In this document: positions 18,208-26,191 of the stretch, one piece after another | Position numbering within the stretch: the first letter of the stretch is position 1 | Layout: every line of letters begins with the position of its first letter | From: Larsenimonas rhizosphaerae | GTDB lineage: Bacteria > Pseudomonadota > Gammaproteobacteria > Pseudomonadales > Halomonadaceae | NCBI RefSeq assembly: GCF_023700005.1 | Contig: NZ_JAMLJK010000001.1 | Span: forward strand, 558,001 to 622,000 | DNA: 64,000 nt | Direction: 5' to 3' | The notes under the pieces: generated by a model | What the model saw: the letters and a program-made list of their open reading frames with translations, nothing else | What the model was told of the DNA's origin: nothing | Database searches by the model: none | Position numbers and translations under genes: made by a program

Positions 18208-19674
18208 ATGGAATTCATCCAACAGATCGAGAGTGCCATCCATGTGGTAATGGATCCGGTCAGTAACTTCATCTGGAGCTACGTCCTGATCTATCTGCTG
18301 CTGGGCGCAGGCTTGTGGTTTACTGTTTTCACGCGCTTCATGCAGTTCAGACTGCTAGGTCATATGGGGCGAATCACCTTTTCCGGGCGTAGCAGCGGCG
18401 AAGGCATCAGTGCCTTTCAGGCCTTTGCCACCTCGCTTGCTTCCCGCGTAGGCACCGGTAACCTGGCAGGTGTGGCCATTGCCCTGTGGGTCGGTGGTCC
18501 GGGCGCTATCTTCTGGATGTGGATGACGGCGCTGGTGGGGCTGGCCACGGCCTTTATCGAGTCCACGCTGGCACAGGTGTACAAGGAGCCTCATGCCGAT
18601 GGTTCCTTCCGCGGTGGCCCGGCCTATTATATGGAACGAGGCCTCGGCAAGCGCTGGATGAGCGTTATTTTCGCCGTATTCCTGCTGATTGCCTACGGAC
18701 TGGCCTTCAATGGCGCCCAGGCCAATACCATTGCCCAGAGCATGGAGCAGGCGTTCAGTATTCCGACCTGGCTGACCGGCGTCATTCTGGTTGCCATGAC
18801 GGCGCTGATCATCTTCGGTGGGGTCAAATCCGTGGCACGTACGGCAGAAAAGATCGTACCGGTCATGGCCATTGCCTACCTGCTGGTGGCGCTGTTCATT
18901 CTGTTTGCCAATATCAGTCAGGTGCCCGACATGCTGGCGCTGATTGTGAAGAGTGCCTTCGGTTACGGCCCGGCCGTCGGTGGCGCAGTGGGATATACCA
19001 TCAAGATTGCAATGGAAAACGGCATCAAGCGTGGTCTGTTCTCCAACGAATCAGGCATGGGTTCGGCGCCCAACGTGGCAGCAACGGCCAGCGTCAAGCA
19101 TCCGGCTGCACAGGGGCTTGTGCAGTCCTTTGGTGTGTTTGTTGATACGCTGGTGATCTGCAGCTGCACGGCGGTCGTGATTCTGCTGTCCGGTGTCTAC
19201 GATCAGCTGATGACCAGCAACCCGGGCCAGAAAATCGAAGGTATTACCCTGACCCAGCAGGCCATGGGTGATCACCTGGGCGTGTTCGGTACCTGGTTCA
19301 TTGCTGTTGCGATCTTCCTGTTCGCCTTTACCTCGATTATCGGCAACTATGCCTACGGCGAAATCAACATCGGGTATCTGTTCAAGCGCAAGCCCGCGTT
19401 CGCCATCAATGCCCTGCGCATTGCCGTGCTGGCCATGGTGATGATCGGTTCCGTGGCACAGCTTGATTTTGTCTGGGCCTTTGCCGACTTCGCGATGGGG
19501 CTGATGGCCACCACCAACCTGATTGCCATTATCCTGCTGGCGCCGGTGGCGTTCCTTGTGCTGAAGGATTACGAGCGCCAGCGCAAGTCGGGTGTTCGTG
19601 AGCCCGAGTTCGAGGGCAAGGTGCTTGATCAGTTGTCCCGGGGTGCCGGTGACTACAACAAGGACGTCTGGTAA
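18208..19674 (+). CDS. AGCS family sodium:alanine/glycine symporter (copy 2)
   Basis: 488 aa. Same signatures as copy 1: SRVGTGNLAGVAIALWVGGP, GGVKSVARTAEKIVP and KRGLFSNESGMGSAPNVAAT. Length, helix pattern and C-terminal cytoplasmic tail match the family. Imports alanine or glycine with sodium. The start is supported by the CTGGAG stretch upstream and by alignment with copy 1. Monocistronic: a hairpin lies 20 bp past the stop. Confidence 0.93.
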   Translation: MEFIQQIESAIHVVMDPVSNFIWSYVLIYLLLGAGLWFTVFTRFMQFRLLGHMGRITFSGRSSGEGISAFQAFATSLASRVGTGNLAGVAIALWVGGPGAIFWMWMTALVGLATAFIESTLAQVYKEPHADGSFRGGPAYYMERGLGKRWMSVIFAVFLLIAYGLAFNGAQANTIAQSMEQAFSIPTWLTGVILVAMTALIIFGGVKSVARTAEKIVPVMAIAYLLVALFILFANISQVPDMLALIVKSAFGYGPAVGGAVGYTIKIAMENGIKRGLFSNESGMGSAPNVAATASVKHPAAQGLVQSFGVFVDTLVICSCTAVVILLSGVYDQLMTSNPGQKIEGITLTQQAMGDHLGVFGTWFIAVAIFLFAFTSIIGNYAYGEINIGYLFKRKPAFAINALRIAVLAMVMIGSVAQLDFVWAFADFAMGLMATTNLIAIILLAPVAFLVLKDYERQRKSGVREPEFEGKVLDQLSRGAGDYNKDVW

Positions 19675-19693
19675 GTCCTGATGGCCGGACGGT

Positions 19694-19728
19694 GAGAGGG
19701 CGGGCCATGTGCTCGCCCTTTCTCTTTT
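19694..19728 (+). terminator. Probable terminator after AGCS copy 2
   Basis: GAGAGGGCG (19694-19702) faces CGCCCTTTCTC (19714-19724), with two unpaired bases, followed by TTTT. A TATACT box just downstream (19732-19737) could be the -10 element of the thiS promoter. Confidence 0.6.
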
Positions 19729-19776
19729 CGCTATACTGGCGCGGCCTGCTTCAGGCTCAGGAACAGGAAACCCATC

Positions 19777-19977
19777 ATGCAGTTGCTTATTAACGGTGAA
19801 TGGCAGCACCTCGAGGACACGCGAACCGTGTCCGAACTGCTTGACACCCTGGGACTTGCCGGCAAACGGGTTGCCGTTGAACTCAATGAATCCATTGTTC
19901 CACGCTCTACCCACGCCGACGTTACGCTTGCCGACGGCGACCAGGTTGAAATCGTACACGCCATCGGTGGCGGCTGA
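19777..19977 (+). CDS. thiS: Sulfur carrier protein ThiS
   Basis: 66 aa ubiquitin-fold protein starting MQLLINGEW and ending in the Gly-Gly tail required for thiocarboxylation (the last three residues are Gly). The segment [13 protein letters not shown] and [14 protein letters not shown] are characteristic. ThiS-COSH donates sulfur to ThiG for the thiamine thiazole ring. It is followed 48 bp downstream by thiG. No TPP riboswitch could be recognised in the short leader. Confidence 0.96.
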   Translation: MQLLINGEWQHLEDTRTVSELLDTLGLAGKRVAVELNESIVPRSTHADVTLADGDQVEIVHAIGGG

Positions 19978-20024
19978 ACGCCACTCTTTATTGCCGGACA
20001 TCAACGCTATTACTGGAGAGTCTC

Positions 20025-20825
20025 ATGACCGAGTCAACTCGGCTGGATGCGCCGCTGACCATCGCAGGTCGGACCTTTAACTCCCGATTGCTGGTAGGCA
20101 CCGGCAAATACCGCGACTTCGACCAGGCGCGTGATGCGATTACCGAAAGTGGTGCTGAAATCGTGACCGTGGCGGTGCGTCGCTCCAATCTGGGCCAGAA
20201 TCCCGATGAGCCGAACCTTCTGGATATTATTCCGCCGACGCGTTATACCATCCTGCCCAATACGGCCGGCTGCTTTAACGCCCGTGACGCCGTGCGTACC
20301 TGTCAGCTCGCCCGTGAACTGCTGGATGGCCATAACCTGGTCAAGCTTGAGGTGCTGGGTGATGAGCACACGCTGTACCCCAACGTCATGGAAACCCTGA
20401 GCGCGGCACGCACCCTGATTGATGATGGCTTTGACGTCATGGTCTACACCAGCGATGACCCGATCGTGGCGCGGGAACTCGAGTCCATGGGCTGCTGCGC
20501 CATCATGCCGCTGGGCTCGCTGATCGGGTCCGGGCAGGGGCTGTTGAACCCGCATAGCCTGTCCTTGATCATTGATCATGCGCGCGTGCCGGTGCTGGTG
20601 GATGCCGGGATCGGGACCGCTTCGGATGCGGCGCTGGCCATGGAGCTGGGCTGCGACGGCGTGCTGCTGAACTCCGCCATTGCTCACGCCCGGCAGCCGG
20701 TGGTCATGGCGCGTGCCATGCGCCAGGCGGTGGAGGCCGGTCGTAATGCCTGGCTTGCCGAGCGTATGCCGCGCCGCACCCTGGCCCGGGCATCTTCTCC
20801 CACTGAAGGGCGTATCAACGCCTGA
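20025..20825 (+). CDS. thiG: Thiazole synthase ThiG
   Basis: 266 aa. Seen: [15 protein letters not shown] near the N-terminus, [33 protein letters not shown] with the catalytic Lys, and [20 protein letters not shown]. The enzyme condenses deoxyxylulose phosphate, dehydroglycine and ThiS sulfur into the thiazole phosphate. It is between thiS and trmB in the order common in gammaproteobacteria. Confidence 0.97.
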   Translation: MTESTRLDAPLTIAGRTFNSRLLVGTGKYRDFDQARDAITESGAEIVTVAVRRSNLGQNPDEPNLLDIIPPTRYTILPNTAGCFNARDAVRTCQLARELLDGHNLVKLEVLGDEHTLYPNVMETLSAARTLIDDGFDVMVYTSDDPIVARELESMGCCAIMPLGSLIGSGQGLLNPHSLSLIIDHARVPVLVDAGIGTASDAALAMELGCDGVLLNSAIAHARQPVVMARAMRQAVEAGRNAWLAERMPRRTLARASSPTEGRINA

Positions 20826-20848
20826 ATATATCGTTTTGAGTAGCAGGC

Positions 20849-21589
20849 ATGAATGATTCGAACGGCACCGGGACCGATATCCCGTACACTGGCGCGCCGC
20901 GCCGGGAAATCAAGAGTTACGTTCTGCGCGGCGGCCGGATGACGGTCGCCCAGGCCCGTGGTGTGGAAGAGGTCTTTCCCCGTCTGGGCCTCGAGCTGGC
21001 CCAGGGGCGGCTTGACCTGAAGGCCCTGTTCGGCCGTGAAGCCCCCTGCGTGGTGGAGATCGGGTTTGGCATGGGGGGATCCCTGCTCGAGCAGGCGATG
21101 GCGCATCCTGATACCGACTTTATCGGCATCGAGGTTCACGTGGCCGGTGTGGGCAAGCTGCTTGATGAAGCTGACAAGGCCGGCCTGACCAATCTGCGGG
21201 TCTTTCGCGAGGATGCACTGCGGGTGCTGGATGAAGCACTGCCGGCAGACAGCATCGATACGCTGCAGCTCTTCTTCCCTGACCCCTGGCCGAAGAAAAA
21301 GCACCACAAGCGCCGTATCGTGCAGCCGGAGTTTCTGGCGCGGGTAGCGCGGGTATTGAAGCCTGAGGGCCGCTTTCACATGGCGACCGACTGGGAGGCC
21401 TATGCCGAGCACATGGCCGAGGTAATGGAAGCCTCTCCTCTTTTTGCCAACACGGCACCGGAAGGTAGCGTCTATGTGCCTCGACCCGAGTTTCGGCCCC
21501 TGACCAAGTTTGAACAGCGTGGGGAGCGTCTGGGGCATGGCGTGTGGGATCTGATTTACGTCAATCAGACGGGGACGCAGCCCGAGTAA
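20849..21589 (+). CDS. trmB: tRNA (guanine-N7-)-methyltransferase TrmB
   Basis: 246 aa. Seen: IKSYVLRGGRMT, the SAM-binding EIGFGMGGSLLEQA, then FIGIEVHVAGVGKLL, and LFFPDPWPKKKHHKRRIVQ with catalytic Asp and basic tRNA-binding residues. It methylates G46 in the tRNA variable loop. Translated from the thiSG transcript or a promoter inside thiG. Confidence 0.97.
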   Translation: MNDSNGTGTDIPYTGAPRREIKSYVLRGGRMTVAQARGVEEVFPRLGLELAQGRLDLKALFGREAPCVVEIGFGMGGSLLEQAMAHPDTDFIGIEVHVAGVGKLLDEADKAGLTNLRVFREDALRVLDEALPADSIDTLQLFFPDPWPKKKHHKRRIVQPEFLARVARVLKPEGRFHMATDWEAYAEHMAEVMEASPLFANTAPEGSVYVPRPEFRPLTKFEQRGERLGHGVWDLIYVNQTGTQPE

Positions 21590-21594
21590 CAGAC

Positions 21595-21624
21595 AAAAAA
21601 AAGCCGCCCCAGTTTCGAGACGGC
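21595..21624 (-). terminator. Minus-strand Rho-independent terminator with no annotated gene behind it
   Basis: On the minus strand GCCGTCTC and GGGGCGGC form an 8-bp stem (loop GAAACT) followed by eight T. Two pairs are G-U on the minus transcript but would be C-A mismatches on the plus transcript, so the hairpin is built for minus-strand RNA. The nearest genes on both sides are plus-strand. Confidence 0.75.
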
Positions 21625-21760
21625 CAATCGGTTGTGCAAAGAATACGATGAGGCTTCACAACTCATCGTATTCGAGCGTAACACAAGCGTTTCAAAGTCC
21701 TTGTTATTTTAAGTAAAATTTGAGCTTTAACGCGTAAGTGCCTGATAAGTGTTTCTGCAA
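21625..21760 (-). ncRNA. Candidate small RNA ending at the minus-strand terminator
   Basis: Upstream of the terminator on the minus strand lies a second perfect hairpin: GAATACGATGAG (21641-21652) and CTCATCGTATTC (21662-21673), 12 bp with a 9-nt loop, then a TTTGCACAACCGATT linker. The region has no plausible coding sequence. The 5' end is unknown; no convincing promoter was found. An sRNA is an inference from the paired hairpins and the strand-specific terminator. Confidence 0.4.
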
Positions 21761-21794
21761 CGGGGCAGCCCGCTTCGCGTACCGGAATCTTCAC

Positions 21795-21824
21795 TTGTGC
21801 CACAGTTTTTAACCATGGTTTAAT
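21795..21824 (+). promoter_or_regulatory. Possible Nramp promoter with palindrome
   Basis: TTGTGC (21795-21800) and TTTAAT (21819-21824) are separated by 18 bp and sit 48 bp before the Nramp start. The perfect 10-bp palindrome AACCATGGTT (21811-21820) lies between and over the -10 box and could bind a metal-responsive repressor. Both are guesses from pattern. Confidence 0.35.
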
Positions 21825-21871
21825 TTGTGCACCGGGGTATTTCCCGCGAAAGACTCTCCAGCAAGGCATGC

Positions 21872-23167
21872 ATGTTCATGAGTAATGATTCCTCCTCCGA
21901 TTACCTCCCCGGCGAATTGAGTGCCATGCGCGCTGCCCAGTCGGCGCTGGATGGCAACAAGCGCGGCATCAAGGGATTACTGCCCTTTCTTGGCCCGGCC
22001 TTTATCGCTTCCGTGGCCTACATTGATCCAGGCAACTTCGCGACCAATATTCAGGCTGGTTCGACCTACGGCTATCTGCTGTTATGGGTCGTGCTGGTGT
22101 CGAACCTGATGGCCATTCTGATTCAGTCCATGTCGGCCAAGCTGGGAATTGCTACCGGCATGAACGTGCCCGAGGTATGTCGGGCGCGCTTTCCGCGTCT
22201 GGTGACCTGGGGGCTGTGGGTGCAGGCTGAAATCATTGCCATTGCCACCGACCTGGCCGAGTTCATCGGTGGGGCGCTGGGACTGCATCTGCTGTTCGGG
22301 ATCGACCTGTTTCCCGCCGCAGTCATTACCGGGGTATTTTCCTTCGCGCTGCTTGAACTGCAGCGGCGGGGGTTTCGGCCGCTTGAAGCCGGTATTACAG
22401 CGCTTCTGGGCATTGTGGTCGTCGCGTTCAGTTATGAAGTCTTTGTAGCCAAACCAGATGGCGCCGCCCTGCTGACCGGGCTGACCGTACCCCGGTTCGA
22501 GGGCATCGACAGCGTCATGCTGGCGGCCGGCATTCTGGGGGCTACCGTGATGCCGCATGTGATCTACCTGCATTCAGCCCTGACCCAGCGTAGGGTCGTC
22601 GGCCGCTCGGAAGAGGAGCGCAAGCGCATCTTTCGCTTCGAATTCATCGATATCCTGATTGCGATGGGGGTGGCCGGGTTCATCAATGGCGCGATGCTGG
22701 TCATGGCTGCCGGCCTGTTCTTCGGCAGTGATGTCACGATCACGACACTTGAAGGAGCCTTTGCCCGACTTGATAGTCATGTCGGCTCGCTGGCAGCCAT
22801 TCTGTTTGGAGTAGGTCTACTGGCCAGTGGCTTTTCAAGCTCATCGGTCGGGACCATGAGCGGGCAGGTGGTCATGCAGGGCTTTTTGAAGATCAGTATT
22901 CCGTTGTACCTGCGTCGACTGATTACCATGGTGCCGGCTCTGGGCATTCTGGCTGCCGGTGTAGACCCGACCACGGCATTGGTAATGAGCCAGGTCGTCC
23001 TGTCCTTCGGGATTCCCTTCGCACTGATCCCACTGCTGCTTTTCTGCTCCAATCGGGCACTGATGGGCTCGCTGGTCAATCATCGTCTGACTACTCTCGC
23101 GGCCTGGACCATTGCCACTGTCATCATTGCCCTGAATGTTTTCCTGCTGCAGCAAACACTTTTCTAA
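21872..23167 (+). CDS. Nramp family divalent metal transporter (MntH-like)
   Basis: 431 aa. The frame is open from 21827; ATG 21872 (or 21878) follows GCAAGG. Metal-binding motif of helix 1 is AYIDPGNFATN; helix 6 motif is ATVMPHVIYLHSAL, with the Met and His pair of Nramp proteins. 10-11 hydrophobic segments are present. Proton-driven uptake of manganese or iron is expected. A strong terminator follows. Confidence 0.92.
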   Translation: MFMSNDSSSDYLPGELSAMRAAQSALDGNKRGIKGLLPFLGPAFIASVAYIDPGNFATNIQAGSTYGYLLLWVVLVSNLMAILIQSMSAKLGIATGMNVPEVCRARFPRLVTWGLWVQAEIIAIATDLAEFIGGALGLHLLFGIDLFPAAVITGVFSFALLELQRRGFRPLEAGITALLGIVVVAFSYEVFVAKPDGAALLTGLTVPRFEGIDSVMLAAGILGATVMPHVIYLHSALTQRRVVGRSEEERKRIFRFEFIDILIAMGVAGFINGAMLVMAAGLFFGSDVTITTLEGAFARLDSHVGSLAAILFGVGLLASGFSSSSVGTMSGQVVMQGFLKISIPLYLRRLITMVPALGILAAGVDPTTALVMSQVVLSFGIPFALIPLLLFCSNRALMGSLVNHRLTTLAAWTIATVIIALNVFLLQQTLF

Positions 23168-23218
23168 AGTCCGGCCGGAAGCGGTCGATAAAATGAAGGT
23201 CATGTTTTAATGTGCGTT

Positions 23219-23247
23219 ACCCGTGGTTGTTGCCACGGGTTTTTTTA
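23219..23247 (+). terminator. Terminator after the Nramp gene
   Basis: ACCCGTGG (23219-23226), loop TTGTTG, CCACGGGT (23233-23240), then a run of T. Textbook Rho-independent form. Confidence 0.92.
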
Positions 23248-23253
23248 TGCCTG

Positions 23254-23565
23254 CTATCGGGTACCGGCGACGTTGTCGGCCTTGTTCTTCTCGGTGCGCA
23301 GGGTCTGCTGTTCCCGCCGCAGCCTCATTCTTTCCCCGGTGGCCTTTTCCCGTCCCTGTCGTTCAGCACGGTGCAGATCACGTGCCTGACGTTCAACCCG
23401 GGTGCGCTGGCTATCGATCTGTCGTGCCTTCAACCGCTGTTGCGCCTGGGCCCGTGTATCGCCTTGCTGCATGGAAGACGGCGTTACCTCGGCCAGGGCA
23501 GGGGATACGCCGACGATCAATGATGCCAGGACAAGTGCGACAAGGCACGGGAGGGAAGCGGTCAT
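23254..23565 (-). CDS. Small secreted, highly charged hypothetical protein
   Basis: 103 aa from the ATG at 23565 (GGAG 7 nt upstream). A signal peptide of about 25 residues (hydrophobic, ending SPALA) precedes a mature part of some 75 residues. The mature part is almost entirely Arg, Gln, Glu and Lys, with no Cys and strong helical or coiled-coil character (for example RAQAQQRLKARQIDSQRTRV). It should be periplasmic. Not assigned to a known family. Confidence 0.6.
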   Translation of the reverse strand: MTASLPCLVALVLASLIVGVSPALAEVTPSSMQQGDTRAQAQQRLKARQIDSQRTRVERQARDLHRAERQGREKATGERMRLRREQQTLRTEKNKADNVAGTR

Positions 23566-23686
23566 GTCGGGTCTCCGCGAACAGGAAATACCTGAAAGAT
23601 GGGTCGAAACCGGATTCTCGTCCAGAATCAAGTTTCATGGCCTACACTTTACGCGGTGCATTTGCCAACGCGACAAGGAGGACTTC

Positions 23687-24058
23687 ATGGCACAGCAACG
23701 TTCAACGCCACAACCCCCGCTTTCAGAAACCGATATCGATTATGAGCCGCCTGTCACCGCGTCCGATGACGACGTTCAGGGAGACGCCATGAACGGCACG
23801 GCAGATACCATGGATGCCGAGCAGCTTCCTCAGGAATTCGAGGACGAGGCCAGTATGGCCGTTACCGGCGGTCGTGACCGGGACGAGGCGCTGCTGGAAG
23901 AGAAGGAGCGCCAGCTTGAAAACGAGCTGGAAGTTACCGATGCCGATGCCGAGGGTATCGAAGGTAATATCAAGTCACTTGATTTCAATGATGACGATGA
24001 CATGAGCGCGGTGACGCCCTCGGATGCCGAGGACGACGAAGACCGCCTGCCCAACTGA
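23687..24058 (+). CDS. Acidic hypothetical protein
   Basis: 123 aa from ATG 23687, which has AAGGAGGAC just upstream; the frame is open earlier but without similarity or ribosome binding site. The protein is strongly acidic (runs such as DFNDDDDM and DAEDDEDRLPN) with one heptad-like segment EALLEEKERQLENELEV. No signal, membrane segment or cysteine. High acidity is common for cytosolic proteins of halophiles. Function unknown. Confidence 0.65.
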   Translation: MAQQRSTPQPPLSETDIDYEPPVTASDDDVQGDAMNGTADTMDAEQLPQEFEDEASMAVTGGRDRDEALLEEKERQLENELEVTDADAEGIEGNIKSLDFNDDDDMSAVTPSDAEDDEDRLPN

Positions 24059-24090
24059 GCCTGGTCAGCAACTGTCTGTCACGCTCGTCT

Positions 24091-24115
24091 GGAAGCCCCG
24101 TATTACGGGGCTTCC
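24091..24115. terminator. Hairpin terminator between convergent genes
   Basis: GGAAGCCCCG and CGGGGCTTCC form a perfect 10-bp stem with loop TATTA. It overlaps the stop codon of the minus-strand gene and can serve both strands. Confidence 0.7.
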
Positions 24116-24375
24116 TTGTACTTGTCCTGATACTGCTCGGCCATCTCCTCGCAACTGGTACGAATCGAGGCTCTTTGCGCGTCGTTATCCGCCGTTTCCA
24201 GCCGATCAAAGCAGCGCGTTACGGTTTGACGTTCATTGGCCTGCTGTTCCGGGGTCTGATTGGCGCGAATCAGATAAATCAGAATGGTGTAGACAATCGC
24301 CACGAAAATCACGGCGCCGAGCATCAGCATCAGGCAGCCACGTTTCTGGCGAGGAGGAGAAGTTGGCTCGTTCAC
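24103..24375 (-). CDS. Small single-pass membrane protein, hypothetical
   Basis: 90 aa from a GTG at 24375, chosen for the AGGATG stretch 7 nt upstream. The layout is a short N-terminal basic-Pro segment (TSPPRQKRG), one membrane helix of about 20 residues (LMLGAVIFVAIVYTILIYLI) and a C-terminal helical region. The latter has two Cys (TRCFDRLETADNDAQ and TSCEEMAEQYQDKY) that could form a disulfide in the periplasm. No family recognised. Confidence 0.6.
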   Translation of the reverse strand: MNEPTSPPRQKRGCLMLMLGAVIFVAIVYTILIYLIRANQTPEQQANERQTVTRCFDRLETADNDAQRASIRTSCEEMAEQYQDKYKEAP

Positions 24376-24541
24376 GTAAACATCCTGGGTGGTTGAAGCG
24401 CAGTAGAAAGGATAAACCGTCAGAGGGTGCCAATGTAGCAAATCCCGGCCCGGTGAGGGGAGCGACGTTTGGCCGCGACGGCAAGGCAGGGTAGACTGCT
24501 GTATATCTGCTCAGTGCTTTTGCCGCCGCCATGAGGTCTCG

Positions 24542-26191
24542 ATGTCTCGCCCGGTACTGGACGACCCCCATTATTACCTGCGTAATTTCTGTTTTGTGCT
24601 CGACTGGCTGACGGCGCGCTATGCACCGCTGCTGGAAGGCGCTGAAGCCGCGTTCATTACCGCCTTTCATGACCTGCCGGAATCAGCCCGGGCGCTGCTG
24701 GTCCGCATGGCGATGCGCAAGGGTGATCACTTTCGTCACCATCGATTGAACTACCCGGAAATCGGATCGACCGCCGCCGCGGTGGCACCCTTGATTGAGG
24801 AGGGCCTGGTGGTCCGTAACGTTGCCCTGTCACTGCCCGAGGCTGCTCCGCTGATGAGCAGTGCCGATGTCAGTACGCTGGCGCGCCGGGAGGGAGTGAC
24901 TGGCCGCAGCAAGGGCGACCGGGTTGAGGCATTGATCGCACGGTGCGGCATGGCCCCGGCTCCCTTTGATCACTGGTGCGCGTCGGCCACGACCGAGCCG
25001 CTTTACACCCTGACCTGCAGTGAGATCCTGCTGCGTCTACGCCTGATGTTCTTCGGTAACCTGCGGCAGCACTGGTCAGAATTCGTGCTGGCCGAGCTGG
25101 GCGTTTACCGCTTTGAAACAGTCGCCTTTCCAGAGGCGGCGCGCGCCTTTCACTGCCGGGCCGATATCGATCTTTATCTGGCCCTGAGTACCCAGCGTGA
25201 GGCGCTGGATGCCGGTGAATCCCCCAATGCATTATTGCCCAGTGTGCCCGAGGTGGCCGCAGATAACGCCTGGTTGACCGGGCGGCGGGACCGGCTGCTG
25301 TATCAGCTGGGTCTTGCCGCGCAGCGACAGCAGCAAACGGAGACCGCACTGGCCGCCTTTGAGCAAAGTGGTGACAGTGAGGCGCGAATGCGCCGGTTGC
25401 GCCTGCTTGAAAAACAGGACCCCCAGGCCGCCTGGGTTCTGGCGGATACAGCGTGGGCAGCCCCCATCAGTGAAGCGGAGGCACAGCAACTGGCGCGCCT
25501 TCGCCCCCGGCTGGCCAAACGGCTGGGGCATGTGCTGGTACCGGATGCGCCACCACCGGCGACGCCTTCCTGCACAGTGACACTGCCTCGCAGTGCCTCG
25601 GTGGAACGTGCGGTGGCCGAGGCCTTTACCACACCGGATGCGCCGGTGGTTTATGTTGAAAATGCCCTGTTCAACACCCTGTTTGGCCTGCTTTGCTGGG
25701 ACGCCCTGTTTGCGCCGATGCCGGGGGCGTTCTTTCACCCCTTTCATCATGGGCCGGCCGATCTGTTTCGCCCGGATTTTGTACATCGGCGAAAGGCGCT
25801 GTTTGATCAGGCGCTGGCGCGTCTGGAGGATGGCCGGTATATGGACTGGATTGCCCGGATGCGGTCAGAAAAGGCCGGACTGCAGTCGCCCTTTGTCGTA
25901 TGGGGGCTATCTGACCAGGTGCTGGACCTTGCCCTTGCCTGCATTCCGGCAGCGCATCTGAAACTGATATTCACGCGACTCTTGCACGACATCAAGGCCA
26001 ACCGGGCCGGCTTCCCGGATCTGATTCAGTTCGAGCCGGCGAAGCAGCGCTATCGAATGATCGAGGTCAAGGGGCCCGGGGATCGGTTGCAGGACAACCA
26101 GAAACGCTGGCTGGCGGTATTTGCCCGGCACGATCTACCGGCAGAGGTGTGCCATGTTCGCTGGGATGACAGCGACAAGGGAGATCCATGA
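24542..26191 (+). CDS. FAN1-type VRR-NUC domain nuclease
   Basis: 549 aa, the length of bacterial FAN1 homologues. An N-terminal helical DNA-binding part includes HHRLNYPEIGS and LARREGVTGRSKGDRVEALI (SAP-like). A helical/TPR-like middle follows, then a C-terminal VRR-NUC nuclease with GFPDLIQF (Asp493) and EVKGPGDRLQDNQ (Glu508, Lys510). Bacterial FAN1 cleaves flap and crosslink-containing DNA 5' to 3'. Its stop overlaps the start of the nuclease-helicase gene (ATGA, 26188-26191), so the two are likely partners in interstrand crosslink or branched-DNA repair. Confidence 0.9.
   Translation: MSRPVLDDPHYYLRNFCFVLDWLTARYAPLLEGAEAAFITAFHDLPESARALLVRMAMRKGDHFRHHRLNYPEIGSTAAAVAPLIEEGLVVRNVALSLPEAAPLMSSADVSTLARREGVTGRSKGDRVEALIARCGMAPAPFDHWCASATTEPLYTLTCSEILLRLRLMFFGNLRQHWSEFVLAELGVYRFETVAFPEAARAFHCRADIDLYLALSTQREALDAGESPNALLPSVPEVAADNAWLTGRRDRLLYQLGLAAQRQQQTETALAAFEQSGDSEARMRRLRLLEKQDPQAAWVLADTAWAAPISEAEAQQLARLRPRLAKRLGHVLVPDAPPPATPSCTVTLPRSASVERAVAEAFTTPDAPVVYVENALFNTLFGLLCWDALFAPMPGAFFHPFHHGPADLFRPDFVHRRKALFDQALARLEDGRYMDWIARMRSEKAGLQSPFVVWGLSDQVLDLALACIPAAHLKLIFTRLLHDIKANRAGFPDLIQFEPAKQRYRMIEVKGPGDRLQDNQKRWLAVFARHDLPAEVCHVRWDDSDKGDP

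Noticed and set aside
19675-19776. TPP riboswitch before thiS
   Set aside because: The leader is about 100 bp, mostly the terminator of the previous gene, with no recognisable TPP aptamer.
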